Below are positions 1 to 12,945 of a stretch of DNA of 64,000 nt, piece after piece (within the stretch, counting starts at the first letter, position 1; every line of letters begins with the position of its first letter). The notes beneath the pieces are model-generated. The model saw only the letters and a list, made by a program, of their open reading frames with translations. It made no database searches and was not told the origin of the DNA. Source of the DNA: Branchinecta lynchi (Eukaryota > Arthropoda > Branchiopoda > Anostraca > Branchinectidae); contig JAKZAP010000021.1 of the NCBI GenBank assembly GCA_023053575.1, positions 11,408,212-11,472,211 on the forward strand, read 5' to 3'. A program made the position numbers and the translations under genes.

Positions 1-1084
1 CCCTTTCAGAGTTGGTAATTAATTCTTAAACCCTCGTAACTGGAGACCACACAAAAATAAGTTTTTTTTTTTCGATTCGAATTAGCCACAGATCTCTTTT
101 TGACCAGATGGACCACGCATTGGGCTAATTCTAGCTCCCTTGGTTACATTTTTTGGGCGGGACGGGGTTATACCCCGGTAAATTACCGTAAAATTACCAC
201 TTTACTTTTTTGTAATATTTTGAAGCGTAAACGCAAGGCATCTTAAACTGGAGCAGGCCATACGTCAAGTGATACCGGTCGGCCAGTCATGTCAGAAATA
301 AAACTCATACTTGATTTCGTACGGTATACATTGTTGATGATCACACCGAGGTAATAGTTTAAAGCACCACCATCGGTGAGTTGAACCGCCACTTCATAAA
401 TCTAACCTGTCTTATAAACATGTGTTTTAATCGCAGAACGATTATAACGTTTCAGTTGAATATTTGCGATAGTAGATAAGGTGAAACTCTTTTTTTTTAA
501 GAATAATAAAAAAAGTGCATTTTTAGTAGAGTAAAAAACTGAAAAATTCGGCTTCCGCATAGCCAAATCGAAACAGAAGAACGATTTACAAACCTGGACC
601 AAACATACATTTCAATATTAGCACTTATTTATTTACTATCACCAAAAGTAGTACGTCTTTCACGGGAATAAGTTAGTCGATAACCGTTTTGATTAAATCA
701 AAAGAACACTTTTTAATTATTCTAGAGCAAAAAATGGCTCCTCTTGTAGCCATGTCTAAACGAACGAACCGCTCTGGAAGTACGAACCTGAAACTTCTCT
801 GGGGATCTAATTATGATAATTTGCCAAAATTTGGAATTCGTGATGCACATTTCCACTTGATGTACGCCGGCTGAAATGATCGACTTTTTGACATTTGCCT
901 TGGGAGAGAATGACGTGTGAAATGAGGCATACACCTCTGGAAATTTCAGTAGGTTGGCATTGTTAGCTACCGCTAAAATGATATTTGCTGGCAGATTTTT
1001 CGCGAAGCCTGAAGTGCTAATTTCGACAGTGATCGTTTACATCTCTTCATCTGAATAGAGTAACATACATTTCCCGTTTGATCT

Positions 1085-1378
1085 TGGTCTAGTTTAAATG
1101 AAGGTGTGTTAGGAGTTCTACTTAGTGTCTGATGTCCTAGGCAAGGGCGCTTTGTTGATGGAAGATCGTTCGTTAGTGGATTTTCTTGTCAGTTTGTTAT
1201 GTCTTTATTCTTCTTTTCTTCTTCTTTTTTTGTCTCCTTATTTCTTCTTTGTTTGGTTTGTTTCCTTCCCTTAGGACTATACAATAAAGAATATGCACCG
1301 CCCATTGCCAGGCCTTATGGTGGGGCCATAAAGAGTTAATGGTGTTCACTATGAATAAACTAAACTAAACTGATTGAA
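1085..1378 (+). mobile_element. Possible LINE 3' end
   Basis: A T-rich stretch, an AATAAAG signal near 1284 and a terminal AAACT repeat (AATAAACTAAACTAAACT, 1354-1371) resemble the 3' end of a non-LTR element. No coding motif is visible. Low confidence. Confidence 0.3.
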
Positions 1379-3108
1379 TCCTAAAAATAACAAATTAATT
1401 CGATGTATTTGTACTATGCACACATTGTTGTTGATCATCATATGTGTTAGTTGACATGTTGGGTTTGTTGTGTGTGATTTATTTTAATTATTTTCAGACG
1501 TGTTTTTTCTTTTAGTTTGTGAGTATGAACTAATTCAAACGTTTAATTTACATGTTCTAGTTTTGTAATTTTGAAATACCGTCTACGTGAGAGCAAATGG
1601 CAGATCTTATGGGAAACTTCTACTAGAAGAACACACATTGCCAGTGCTAGTAATATCACATCTTCACACAATGAAAGCCAGATTTAAACCGGGTCGAAAT
1701 TTTATAGGGGCTAAATTCTAGAGATGTTAAATCGCTGCAGAATTAATGTGAGAATCCAATACAAGCCTCCATTTCCATATTATAAGAATAGAAATGAATG
1801 TACAGTAAAGCAAACATGCTAAACCCTGGCCTTCGGATTTCCATATTCTAAGAATAGAACTGAGAATAAATGGAACTACGATTGCACGATCTTATAATGC
1901 AATTTGCAATACTATTCAAGGGCTCGTATAATATAATACATCTGCTTGTTGGACAATGGTCAATATGAGACCTTTAGACTGGGATCGGTCAGCTGGCGGG
2001 ATATCCTGTTACGGTAAATGAAGAGTGAGATTCCATGTAGCTGCAAGAATAGGCCTCCTAGAATAGGGCACCTAAAGGATAAGTCGCAGTAGACCCAGTA
2101 TTCATCTCAATATTCTTACTTATGCGACTCCTTTGGAATTTTCACGTTTCCAGCCTTACGCGGCTCCCTTCGTTTTGAGGAGAAACACGGAAAATCGGTA
2201 TCTCTGACCAGTGAGCTCATTGTAAGCGATAAGCCGGAGCCTGATGTGCCTCGAGAAGAGTCAAACAGGGAAAATGCAAAAGTCAGCGTAGTACCGTTAG
2301 GTTGGATAAAATAGCAGAAGTTCGAAGTCTGGGAAATAAGAATGGATGAAATGATTAGGGAGGCAGAGTGAGGCTCAGTCACACTACAGTGCAGTTCACA
2401 ATTCACGTTATATTAGTTTCACTTTGTGGAAAACTCACCAATAAACTAACTCAGCGTTGAAAAAAAAGTATCATTTCCGTTTGGAACACTAATTGTATTA
2501 AATCTGAAGACTCGGCGTTAGGAAGTGGGTCTTAATTCTGCCTTGGAAAATAATCAACTTGTTGTCGAGTCATTAATATTACTACGCAGTCTAATCTGTT
2601 TATTTTTCCCTGTATTTTACATTTATTTTAGTTTAAGCTATTTTAGTTTTTGCTCGGCCTTTGTCTCGTCCTCGGTATAACGTCTGGGATTGCGGTCCGG
2701 AAATAATTCCAGACGGTGGTGTCTAGGGTCTCCAGTAATAACATTCACCTTTTCGGAATGCCGTCAGATAAAAAGAGTTGGCATCCGGACGGAATTTTCC
2801 GGTGAAATGCGGTTGGAATGACAGCAGAGTGGATAGGGCTTACATTTCGACGAGCAAAAACTGAAATAACGGGAAGCAAGTTACGATAAAAATGTAAAAG
2901 AATAATCCCGTTAAAAGTGAAATAAATTCTGATACTAGATTGTGGTGTGGGACAGCTCACTGCAAATCGGGAAGGTCGTGATATCATTTTCCGGTCAATC
3001 AGAAACAGATTGGTCGACAGCCAATTGGTCACTTTTATTTTGAGACGCGCAAAAAATCTTAGAAGTAAAATTACGAGAAGAAAGAAGCATGTTGTACATG
3101 ATGATAAC

Positions 3109-3134
3109 ATATATATATATATATATGTATATAC
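3109..3134. repeat. AT dinucleotide microsatellite
   Basis: Run of TA/AT with one G interruption. Another AT run lies at 3636-3668. Confidence 0.9.
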
Positions 3135-4794
3135 TAAATATCTCACTGCGAATCATGAACTCACTCGCCAAGATGAATTTTCCATCATACAACTAAAGCT
3201 TCTTAACTGTCCCTTCCTTAACCGTCTATTTGCCGATTTTTCGGGGTATCAGCATGCTATTTCCGAAAGCAGAACTGATCCCAGACTATTCCATTGTGTT
3301 CTTTCGTAAATATAGGTGCCATTACCAGTTCGCCTATTTTCTATTTTCGTTTCACAGTTATTTTCTTGATTTTGCTGTCAAACCAAATCCAATCTTCGTA
3401 TGTAGAGTCTTTTTCACAGTTGACCCTTACCTCTCGCGTTGTTTGTGATTGGTTCAGTCAGAGGTACGATATATACTACCCACTCAGAGACGATGTTTGT
3501 TGCCGATGTTAGTCAGAGCAAAATGTTAGTCTAGAGTTATTTTGCTCTGATGTTAGTCAAGGTAGCGTGTAATAGGTAGTTGGCTTTCACAGTGACTAGA
3601 CGTTGCGAAACCTAACTTGTAAGTGATGGTCTGATTTATATATATATATATATTATATATATATATAAAAAAATAACTGGAGTGCGGCAGCTGTACGCCT
3701 GTGGCGGGAAATTGGTATACTCTCCCAATGAAGATACTCTCTTCAGGGAATCTTTAAGAAGCGGTATGTTGCTAATTTAGTATCATACGGAAATGATGAT
3801 GGAGAGGGACCAATTAGAGAATTTGAAACATTCTTGCTAGTAACGAATAAGATTTATTTTCAAAACATAAAGTTGTTAGTAGTAAGCTAACAATTTCGCA
3901 GCTTCTCTCTATCATTATTCGTCAGCAATAGTTGTACAAAATTAGGAGTTGCTGAGTACCATCTCTGACCGATTCTTTAAATCATTCGTGCCCATAAAGT
4001 GAATCCCATGTTTGGTATTCGGTGATGCGTCAGACCAGGCTAAAGTAAGAAGATGAAAGTATCATCTAAAATGGACTTTCCGATAGAGATTCTTGCAATA
4101 CTAGATGCAACTTCCCAGCCTTCAGTGAACATGCTAACATGGGGAGATACCTGGAGGTGGATTAAAGCTTTACAGAAGGTCTTGTGCCTTTCGGCATGGG
4201 TACAGCGCTGAGCCCTTGTCTTCTTTACACACTGCCTCCCCACTGGAAGCTAGCTGTCGTTGCCTGTGCAACTGACAAGTGTGTTCTAAATTGGTTGGAG
4301 GCAAAGGAACACCAAACTTCAGATACAAAACATTTGAGAAATAGAGTAATAGAAGATCGTACGCCTTCAGTTGTGCTTTAAAGATATATCAAAACCAATT
4401 GAAAAGACACAAAACAATTGTCGTAACTCATCCCCGGGGCGCGAAAGAGGAATATTATAGTTATAATTTGTAACATAAATAATAACTAAAGTTTAGTTTT
4501 AGTTAAAATAAAAACGAATAGGCCTCTGCATATGTTTTCCTTGTACGCCTACCTGCTATCCCCTATCTCAGATTTGTAACTGAACCGAAATAGTGATGTT
4601 GCTCTCCGGCCGAGTCGGATGTTGTACGAGCGAGGAATGAGTGGGTGGTTCTCTCTTGGTATGGGAACACAGATATCTATGGTTTCGCATTGCCCAAGCT
4701 GGGTAATCGCTTGCTCACGTGGTCGGTATTTTTACTTATCTTTTGTTCTGAGGAGACACTAATTGCTGTAATATGTCCAGTTCGGTGTACCGAG

Positions 4795-4857
4795 CGAGGG
4801 GTTGCTTACTTAGTGCGTACTTACTGTACACGTATGTTGGGAGTGAGCAACCCCTCG
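4795..4857. mobile_element. 63-bp palindromic copy of the CCGAGGGG termini
   Basis: CGAGGGGTTGCTTACT and GAGTGAGCAACCCCTCG in inverted orientation around a 30-base centre with TGTACACG. It looks like the two termini of the 34877-37213 family with nearly everything between deleted. Confidence 0.65.
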
Positions 4858-7179
4858 ACATTTGTCGGGCATCTCTTTTTTTGTGGTTCCCAGACGCTCG
4901 ATTTCGTAGCTATTTGTCTTGGGTAAAAATGATCAGATTCCCCAAGGTTGAGGTATTTTGAAGAATGCACCCGTCATGTTTTTTTTTTCTATCCAATCAT
5001 GTCAGTTCACTTCAGCGCGCTTTTGTTGATCTGTCAACCGGCAAAAAAATAGCCAATGATTTGGCTTCATTTTCCGCTCTGGTGGCCAGAGCACGCGACT
5101 CATACCGCGTTTTCCGCGCGGACAAAACGCCTCGTTCCGGCCATTGGGCGCGCAAATCCGACACGCGCTTCTGTTCTTCTGTTAAAGCATGGCGACAGAA
5201 ATTCTAATGATTTGTCAAGGTTTCCCCGCGCCACGGATCTGCGCTTCTGTTTTCCGACGCGCTTCGGCGCACTGCGCGGAGCAGGTGAATGCGCGCTCTC
5301 GTCCGTGAATGAATAAGAAGTTCATTTCCTTGTACGGTGGTGATCAGGGTAACCACGTAACTGATTACGACACGCATGTCGCTGTTCCAAAATTAAACGT
5401 CTTTCGATTTAGCTTTCTTGGCAGATTGTCTGCTTTGGTTGGGTGCATTGCATGCAATATTTATTTGTCAGTATCTACCTACCAGTATCCCTCGGCAGGC
5501 GGGGGTGGTGTAGGCAAAGCGTTGATGCCACACATGCATCTCGTAGTTTGGGTGCGAGAAAACTGCATACGGATGGGCCACTCAGAGACAGTTTGATGTA
5601 CACCAAGAGGCAAGGGCGCGGAACACCTTGCTAAAGAAGTGAGCAGCCCCTTGATGCATACATTTTCAAAAAAGAAACAGTTGAATGGCTTTCGGATTGT
5701 GCGCGATTCAAAAACCAAATGTTTCTTATGAAGGGCGAAATTGTTTATCAACTGCCTAAGGATTTCCAGATAACTTGGAGAACTCAAACTCCGTTGTTCC
5801 TTTGTCTGCCCTCGACCCCTGGTTATTTGCAAACATCGATAAGAATCCTAGACCAACTTCACAACCCTGCTATTGTGACGGAGGAGAAAACTCTTTGAAA
5901 GCTGGGGTCTGGCCGACAATCCCTAGCATAGACTCATTGCCAGTCAGTAAAATGGCATATATCGAAACCACGGTTGGAATCGTTGTTTGCCTATTCGTCA
6001 ACTCATTTTTAGACACTTTTATACCAACATTTGTTGTTTTAATGTCCTTTATAAAGATTTAGCATTTATCTGACTGATTGGCCTAACTCTCTTCGACGAC
6101 CTCATATAGCTTTAAGCTATTTGGCTGGGTGCAGTGTATCGATTGATGGATTGAATATGATTTGTTCTGTGAGTAACATTCGACAGTTAGGCCCCACCTT
6201 TATTTAAATTCAAATATCGATCGCCGTAATATATTATCACGACAGGCCATTGTTAACCCCCTTTTAAGCTTCCCTAATCCGTCTCCAGGATGACCTTTCG
6301 TCTTAATCTGTCGTGTGAGCTTACAGGCACGTTTGTAACTGTGGGAAAAAATTTCGGTCCACTTTTTTCAAAAAAAGTCTTTTCAGCTTTAAATCTTTCT
6401 TAGAATAGCTTGGGTGTTGCATATGGTTATGTCACGACCTAACCGTGAACAATACGTGGGACGTAAATGGTGAGATGCATGGTTTTGGACTTCGTGTTTA
6501 GGGAAATGAAAAATGTAAATGATATAGCTCGCGTCGAAAGGTCCTGTACGTCGTAGTATGTTATTGGCTATTGAAAGGGTACCAATTAGAATAATATAAC
6601 ATCGTTCAACGACTGAAAGATATATGCATACAAAAGTAGATTAATGCAAAGCAGCCTTTTCAGTGGAACAACTGGGATCCGATGTTTTTAAAGAATTGTG
6701 TAGAGGCTTTGTGGCCTATTGTTTTCGCAGTACATAAATAGTGCATTCTTACTAATCTCCAGTGGGTTTGTCTAGCCCAGTCCGAGGCCCAGTCACACAC
6801 AAATCCTTATTTGTTTGGCATGGTATCCCCATGAAAATCTGTTAAATTGAGAATCTGAAATGGAAGTTAGCTTTTCAAGCAGATGACCAGACATTGAGGA
6901 TTTGTGTCTGACTGCTCTAGTCGGAATGAAAAACAGCTGATTCGGTAACTAAATTTTTTCAAGTAATTTGTTTTCGTTGGTCTTTGTAGCTATTTGTGCC
7001 TTAAAGGCTTGCAGTGTAACAAATACATATTCGCTCGTTTCAGATATCATTTAATAACCACTTCATTCTAAGAGAAATGTCGAATGCCTTTTATTCGTAT
7101 TACCTTTCTTGCCCAAATTTAGTTACTATTTAAAATAGGATTGTTTGATGCCCGAAATCTTGACCGTGGGGACCAACGG

Positions 7180-7302
7180 TATTTTGGCCTTTTGGGGCCA
7201 AAAATACTCATGCCTTTTTTGTTGTTGTCTTGGTACAGTTGACTGATTTTTCAAAACACAGAAAGCGTGAGTATTTTTGGCCCCAAAAGGCCACCATACA
7301 AC
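7180..7302. mobile_element. Small foldback element (TATGGTGGCC family)
   Basis: Arms TTTTGGCCTTTTGGGGCC..AAATACTCA and TGAGTATTTTTGGCCCCA..GGCCACCATA in inverted orientation around an AT-rich loop. The same terminal sequence forms the 38-bp hairpin at 62506-62543. Confidence 0.7.
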
Positions 7303-7548
7303 AGAGGGTTGTGTCAAAAACAAATAAACCAATAGGACCTTCTGTCCTTCGGCTTTGGTCCTATGCAGCGACTATGGATTCCACGACAAAACTGAGTTGA
7401 GCTAGAGATATTTGCTGAGCTTTAAGTTGCTTCTCGTCTACTTCCTCTTCCGCCGTTGCGCATACCAGAAGAATTAGTCGGGAGACCCGCTCTGCAGTGC
7501 GTCCAGACAACCAATCGGCGTTGACTTTGGAAGTTTATTATGCGGGGC

Positions 7549-7663
7549 CAGGCCCGTATCCAGGAGTTTATTTCGGGTAGAGGGGGGGGGGGGGGGGTGC
7601 CTGCTGGTCGGAGGGGAGGGGGTCAACCCCCTACCCCCCCCCTCTCCCCTGAATACGGTGTTG
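7549..7663 (+). mobile_element. Short hAT-type MITE with target duplication TGCGGGGC
   Basis: 115 bp beginning CAGGCCCGTATCCAGG and ending in the inverted CCTGAATACGGTGTTG. The 8-bp duplications TGCGGGGC lie at 7541-7548 and 7664-7671. The interior is mainly G-runs and C-runs. Same terminal family as 33186-33358. Confidence 0.85.
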
Positions 7664-7829
7664 TGCGGGGCTTTACTTATAGTTATCACCCTAGGGTGAT
7701 ACAACTAGAGTAATAAAATTTTAAGAATTTTACAATGTTTGAATTTTTAACCCATAAACTAAGAACAAAAACCGGATTGACATTAACTAATACATATTTA
7801 TAAACATAAAAAAACAAGTCTCCTTGTGA

Positions 7830-7912
7830 TATTCCACGTAGCTCCTACCTTCGGTTCGTTTGCATCGGACAGGGTATACGAATCTATTCGACTCCGCATG
7901 GTCGTATTACAG
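7830..7912 (-). repeat. Dispersed partial copy of the 240-bp array unit
   Basis: On the minus strand: TGTAATACGACCATGCGGAG, TC.AATAGATTC, ATACCCTGTCCGATGCAAAC, matching 44060-44125 including ~35 bp upstream of the first tandem unit. Confidence 0.8.
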
Positions 7913-8232
7913 AAATAGGAAGGTGAAGGTTCTGGTGCTTATTAGTTCTTTGTTGTATGAAGCTAGAGCTGAAGGTTAGGTTCGGATGCTAAGCCCAGGT
8001 TTTAATACTCTTGATGACTATCTCTCCTTGCCGATTCAGAATCTACGGCCTCTCAGGGTACCTAGAGGAAGAAAGGCAGAAGTGGTCTCACAGAAAGATC
8101 GCCGTGATTGTTTGAGACAGGATTTAGTCGTTGAGTTTGAGTCGTTACGGAGACGTTTACTCCTTCTTCCTGAGGATCACTGGCGTATTTTGTACTTAAT
8201 CATATAGAGTATTGAATGACTTTTGTTTGCAG

Positions 8233-8375
8233 TTGGGATTTTTCACATATTTCGCCGCAGCCAACGGTGAACTCAGTCCGTCAGGTCCTGTTCCGATTGA
8301 TAGCATCTTTATATACCGGCCGGACAAGAGGCAGGAGGTTTGGAGGTTCATCTTATACATGGTGCTGCACTCAGG
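8233..8375 (+). CDS. Rhomboid protease exon (end of TM1, loop 1, start of TM2)
   Basis: Internal exon of a Rho/RHBDL-type rhomboid serine protease, a polytopic enzyme that cleaves transmembrane substrates inside the membrane. It translates as LGFFTYFAANGELSP..., then IYRPDKRQEVWRFILYMVLH and SG, matching the Drosophila Rho stretch around [20 protein letters not shown]. The acceptor is TTTGTTTGCAG before 8233 and the donor is GTAAGT after 8375. The exon is 143 nt and ends with two bases (GG) that the first base (A) of the exon at 12786 completes as Gly, so the frame is fixed. The exon holding the rest of TM1 and the cytoplasmic N-terminus should end in phase 0 upstream; I could not find it. 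A MITE pair (8455-8879) sits 79 bp into the following intron. Confidence 0.88.
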
Positions 8376-8454
8376 GTAAGTCGACTCGTATTTGCATCTC
8401 CTTTAGAGGCCTGCACAGTCATATGGCTGTCGTTCCCGGTTTATCTATTCCTAG

Positions 8455-8879
8455 GAGCGCGTCCCAGACCTACTTACCGTAGTTACTACGCATGACGCCA
8501 AAAATTCTGTCTTCATGGCGTCAGGACTGGAACTTATTTTTCTAATTTCCGCAAAATATGCCGCGGGTAAATCCAGCCAATCACGTGGCAGAAATTCGTA
8601 GTTACTATTAGTTACTACTTCGAGAAGGTTGGAACGGTCAGCGTAGTAACTTTCCACGAAGTTGGAACGAAAATATAACTAATAGTTAATATTGTTAGAA
8701 GGGTGGAAAACGCTCCCAGAGCGTTGTTCCACCGCACTTACCGTAGTTACCACGCTTACTACGCTCCCGAGTGTGTTAAGCAAATAGTTACTATTGCGAG
8801 AAGGTTGGAACTGTCAGCGTAGTAACTTTTCACGATGTTGGAACGAAAAATGTAACTAAAGGGTGGGTGTAACACGCTC
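8455..8879. mobile_element. Two adjacent MITEs sharing outer TAG duplication
   Basis: Outer ends GAGCGCGTCCC (8455) and AACACGCTC (8879) are flanked by TAG on both sides (8452-8454, 8880-8882). An internal end-to-end junction lies at 8715-8719 (AACGCTC CCA GAGCGTTG). Terminal sequence GAGCGTGTTCCACCCT and GTAGTTAC blocks match 61480-61750. A 3-bp TNA duplication suggests PIF/Harbinger-type mobilisation. Confidence 0.78.
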
Positions 8880-10270
8880 TAGGTTTCTGTAACCTGCGTT
8901 CTGCTTGAGGTTACAGTTATAGTTTGAATTAAGATAACTCTTCCCAGACAATATCCTCAGTGTAATTTTTCTGTGTGTTTTCTACGTGTCTTGAGTTCGT
9001 ATTGTTGCAGTAATGCTATTTTTTTCCGTCTTTTTGTACATTGTGCGCTACGATTGGCAATAAATTTGCAATAACAATAATAACATGTTTTAGTAACAAT
9101 GCCCAGACAACGCAGATCTAGTTTTATTTGTTTTTGCGTGAGACTGGTTGAAACAGCAGAACATAGCTGTTTTTGCGTGTATGTAGCGCCACCTTTTCAC
9201 TATCCTTGTCCTAGAATTCTATGCTGATTTTGTTTTTGTTCGGTTGTTAATTACTTAGTGTCATTTTTATTAATTAGAAAATTAATTTCCACTTTTATTA
9301 TTATTTAAATTTTTTCAAAATATTCTACCTTACCATTGTCCTCGCCATTGTCATAGACCTTCTTACCAACAGTAGTCAGTCCTTGTCATAGGCTCGCTGC
9401 AATCAGATTGATTTAAATTTGTCATGATCTGGAACGTGTATATAAAGAAAGTGGGTGGGGAAATCTCTTTTTCCTCAAACAAATTTCTGATCTAGTATGT
9501 CATAAATAATTCCCCCCAGGTATTCAATTTTGCAGAGGGGAGTGAGGGTGAATTGCGATTACCGAATATGTAGCGTGTAGTGCCGCGGTTCGATATGCTT
9601 TAATGTGATTTAATGATTTTCAAATTTTGCGCTGCCCGGGACCATAATGGAAAACTTGGATGGTGACGCGAGAAATTTGAAGTCATTTGATTGTGTTTGT
9701 CAAGTAGACAAATTCTTGTGATTCAAAGTCACCAAATCAAGGGACTGTATTGTTTGTGGGATTTGGTCAGAACTCGATTCGATGTGGGTCAGAATTGACC
9801 TGTGTGGTTTAGATTGGAGGGTACGTAATATTCTGTGTCTCGGTTAGTGCTTTTCGGGGCTAATGTGTCGGTTTCAGTGCGATAGTGCGGATCATCGTGG
9901 TCCATTTGGACCCGACACTAACATAAGGTCGATTTGGTATGGCTGATAACTGTTCAGTCTGAATCCAAGAACTGATAATGATAAGAACTAGCCAATGCCT
10001 CGTGCAGAAATTTCACGCTTACGTAAACATTGAATCGGGTTCGTGACCCAATGCCTCCTGGACCATTTGTGCTGTGTAGAACGATGGGGCTATTCTCCGT
10101 ATTCATGTTCACAGCCACCATCCGGTGTAGTTCCTATTGATCAAATGTTCATCACCGTTTAACGAAACCTCTGACAGGATATGTGTGTATTTATATTATA
10201 TTCCCTCAGCAGAAAAAAAGGTGCAAACCCACCTGTCGATGAGAGTTGCAAAACCCTTCGGTTGGGAAAT

Positions 10271-10639
10271 TTAAAGGACCCCGCACCACTTACTCTTCAA
10301 CTTGCAGTATTTTAAAATATTTGAACACTTTAAAACTAGGCTGTGCTTTCAACAAATAACCCACGGTTTTGGCTGTTATAAACCTTTTCTGAGACCCGTT
10401 GAGTTACAGCGGAAACAGTTTACATAACCGGTTTTTCCGATGGAAAAACTTCTTGCAGGCAACCGCCGACACCGTGATATACATCGAAGGTAGAAAAACA
10501 CAGCAAGTGAGGAAGTCAGCGTGTCTTGTAAGAGTGGTTAGAATGTACCGTACGGAATTAGGGTCTCCGGGTTTAGAAATATATGGAGTGATTATGGAAG
10601 TAGGTTGCGTCACTATTATAGGTAATACAGGTCCTTTAT
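10271..10639 (-). mobile_element. TTAAAGGACC-family MITE
   Basis: 369 bp bounded by TTAAAGGACC and GGTCCTTTAT. Contains the inverse of the family core (ACACCGTGATATACATCGAA, GGTAGAAAAACACAGCAAGTG, CACGGTTTTGGCTGTT). Lies in the large rhomboid intron. Confidence 0.8.
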
Positions 10640-11699
10640 AGCTTTTTTTTCCTGTTCATAAACTTACGGATTGATGATAACGAGGCGAGGAAGAACAAGC
10701 CCGGACTAATCCGCTTGAAGCGCCGAAATTGCACTGGCGTCTCAACCCTTTCGTGAATTGTCGGACCAGTATTTTACCAACCGGAATGGAATACCCAATA
10801 CACCAAAACCCTGTACACCAAGCATGCCGGCTATGGTTAAAAGTAAATGATATACTTCTGAAGAATGCCGGTCGAAAATTCAAGGAGGCTAATGTCAATA
10901 AACAAACGGGAACTTGGTTTGAACGGCTTAAGAATAAATGCGGCGTAGGTTAATCGGACGGCGATTTAATGATCTCACCACAGGTGTGCGGAGTTGTTTA
11001 ATCAGTCAAAACCAATATTTAGTCTTCCTTCCACCTCTTTTTTGAATTCCTGACCAATGCCTAATTGTTATTACACTGGACGAGCCAAGTAGGAGAAATC
11101 TGCCGGCGAAAGTGCAAACTTCCAGATATATATATATGTATATGTCTTATATATATTTATTTGAATAATTTAAGGGGTGAGTTGCCGTGTTGTGACGACC
11201 TAGCGTACGCCTACTCAGCAAACTTGGCTATTTTTAAAACACAGATTAAAACAATAATAATAATAATAAGCTTTTATTCCGCCAAAAAGACGAGTTTAAA
11301 AAAATAGATCGACAGCAACTAAACATCGGCATCATAAACACAATCATAACAAACCACTATGTACCTAATAAACAAAATCTTTTTCGAATAAAAAAACTAA
11401 CGTAAATAATCTTTTCACTGAACTTTTAAAAGTTCACTTTCAGCGTGTAATCTTAACAGAAACTAAAATATTTAATAATAACTATACTTGAGCAAGATGG
11501 TGGTTGAGTTCCTGATACCGGGCAGACAGCTTATCTTCCTTACTTCTCGCAACAACAATAGGGTCTTTCAGATTTAGATCTCGCATCATTCTTGTATTAG
11601 ACTCAAATCTGTTAAATTTGCAGAGCCACTTACCAAACTTAAAGAAAGTAACTCGAAGGTGTGTTATATCTGAATGTAATTATTACCTACTGAAGTGTC

Positions 11700-11985
11700 A
11701 GCAACCCGATGAAAAATGTATCTCAAAATAGTAGTATGAAGTTGTACGAAAAAGTAGCATGCGGTACGAACTGATGCAACGACATGCTTCTACGTCAAGG
11801 CTACCGTGTTACTGCATTCTTCTGCATGCTACTATTAGCAAGATTGGATGCTACTGGATACCATTGCTTAAGGATGGCCCAGCCTGAGGCACATTAGATG
11901 ATAGTATTCTTTACTATTAACATATCAATACATGCAACTTTTTCGTACAGCTATCATACAACTACGCAGGCTACAAATTTCTCAT
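11700..11985. mobile_element. Possible MITE in the large rhomboid intron
   Basis: AGTTGTACGAAAAAGTAGCATG (11734) and the inverse CATGCAACTTTTTCGTACAG (11932) are about 170 bp apart, with weaker inverted similarity outside them. No second copy seen. Confidence 0.45.
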
Positions 11986-12259
11986 GGTGGATGAAGGGCT
12001 CAGCAATCGAAAGAAGAATGAGCTTTTAGTTTTAAATTCTTACAGGCAATTTCCTAATTAAGTATGTAAAATACAAAAACCACAGATAATAACAGCACAC
12101 AGAAGCAAGACTTGACGGAAAGGAGCACGAAGAACTTGCGATGCTTCGTGCTCAACAAAAGAACTTCCGCTTTCCACCTGCTACAGTATTAACAAAAAAT
12201 CCAGCAACAGTTAGACAGATGCTTTTTTGGCTATTATTAACTCATATCCAAGTTCCCTC

Positions 12260-12295
12260 CCTTTTCATTCATTCATTCATTTCATTCGTTCATTA
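12260..12295. repeat. CATT tetranucleotide microsatellite
   Basis: TTCATTCATTCATTTCATTCG run in the rhomboid intron. Confidence 0.85.
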
Positions 12296-12785
12296 CACTA
12301 CATAAACTACATAACATAAATGTAAGGCAAGAAACAAGACCCCCTGAAGCTATCTTTTTAGGGACCCCTAACCCCCTGTATCCGCCATAAACAATAACCA
12401 TCTTGTCAAATTATGGCTAATCACAAACGACTTATCGACTTAATAATAATAATAATTTATTTGTAACTCACTGCACAAAAACAATGTGACGATAGTGGCG
12501 TAAAGAAGAGAAAGAAACAAATAGACAACTGAAGAAACACTAGTACAACAAAATAAATAATAATAATCAACAGAACAAACGGATGAGCCCGTGACATTGA
12601 GAAAGCCGTTCATATGCTTGTCCAGATAAATTATTATGAAGCTCCTGGAGTTTTGTCGTTATATCGGGAGCTTTGTATTTTCTGATTATTCTCCGATTTC
12701 GATACGATATAGGCAAATAAAGCAGGTATTTACAATCTTATTATCGAAGTTAGAATAGATTCTAAGTCCGTTGTTTTCTTTCCAG

Positions 12786-12898
12786 ATGGCTCCACCTCAC
12801 GTTTAACCTGGTTGTCCAGCTTCTAGTGGGACTTCCCTTAGAAATGGTCCATGGGTCAACCAGAATAGGAGCTGTGTATATGGCTGGCGTCCTAGCAG
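12786..12898 (+). CDS. Rhomboid protease exon (TM2-TM3, oxyanion HxxxN)
   Basis: Second recognised rhomboid exon. It encodes [20 protein letters not shown] and then [23 protein letters not shown] is the conserved TM2 HxxxN pair that forms the oxyanion hole, and HGSTRIG matches the HGTARIG of insect Rho. The acceptor is TTTCTTTCCAG and the donor is GTAAAT. The 113-nt exon receives two bases from the exon at 8233 and donates one base to the exon at 14543. The intron on its left is 4.4 kb and holds MITEs and a dispersed TTAAAGGACC element; the one on its right holds a TIR element at 12946-13193. Family assignment is firm; orthology to Rho versus RHBDL1/3 is less certain. Confidence 0.92.
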
Positions 12899-12945
12899 GT
12901 AAATTAATGCCTTTTCACTTTCTTATGCTCGAAAAATTGGTGTCA

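Larger units (their letters stand above)
1..7100. other. No confident gene
   Basis: ORFs here are short and unrecognised. 5775-6062 (+) encodes a hydrophobic stretch, VGIVVCLFVNSFLDTFIPTF, without splice sites that would connect it to the rhomboid exons. The missing rhomboid N-terminal exons could lie here or further left. Identified pieces: a possible LINE tail near 1085-1378, AT microsatellites, and the 63-bp palindrome at 4795. Confidence 0.5.

Noticed and set aside
5775..6062. 95-codon ORF with a hydrophobic C-terminal segment
   Set aside because: No homology, no splice signals linking it to the rhomboid exons, and one hydrophobic stretch is expected by chance in AT-rich DNA.
7986..8207. 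73-codon ORF just before the first rhomboid exon, as the missing N-terminal exon
   Set aside because: Its ending HWRILYLII superficially recalls the TM1 start of Rho, but no donor gives the phase-0 end required and the intron would be only about 40 bp.
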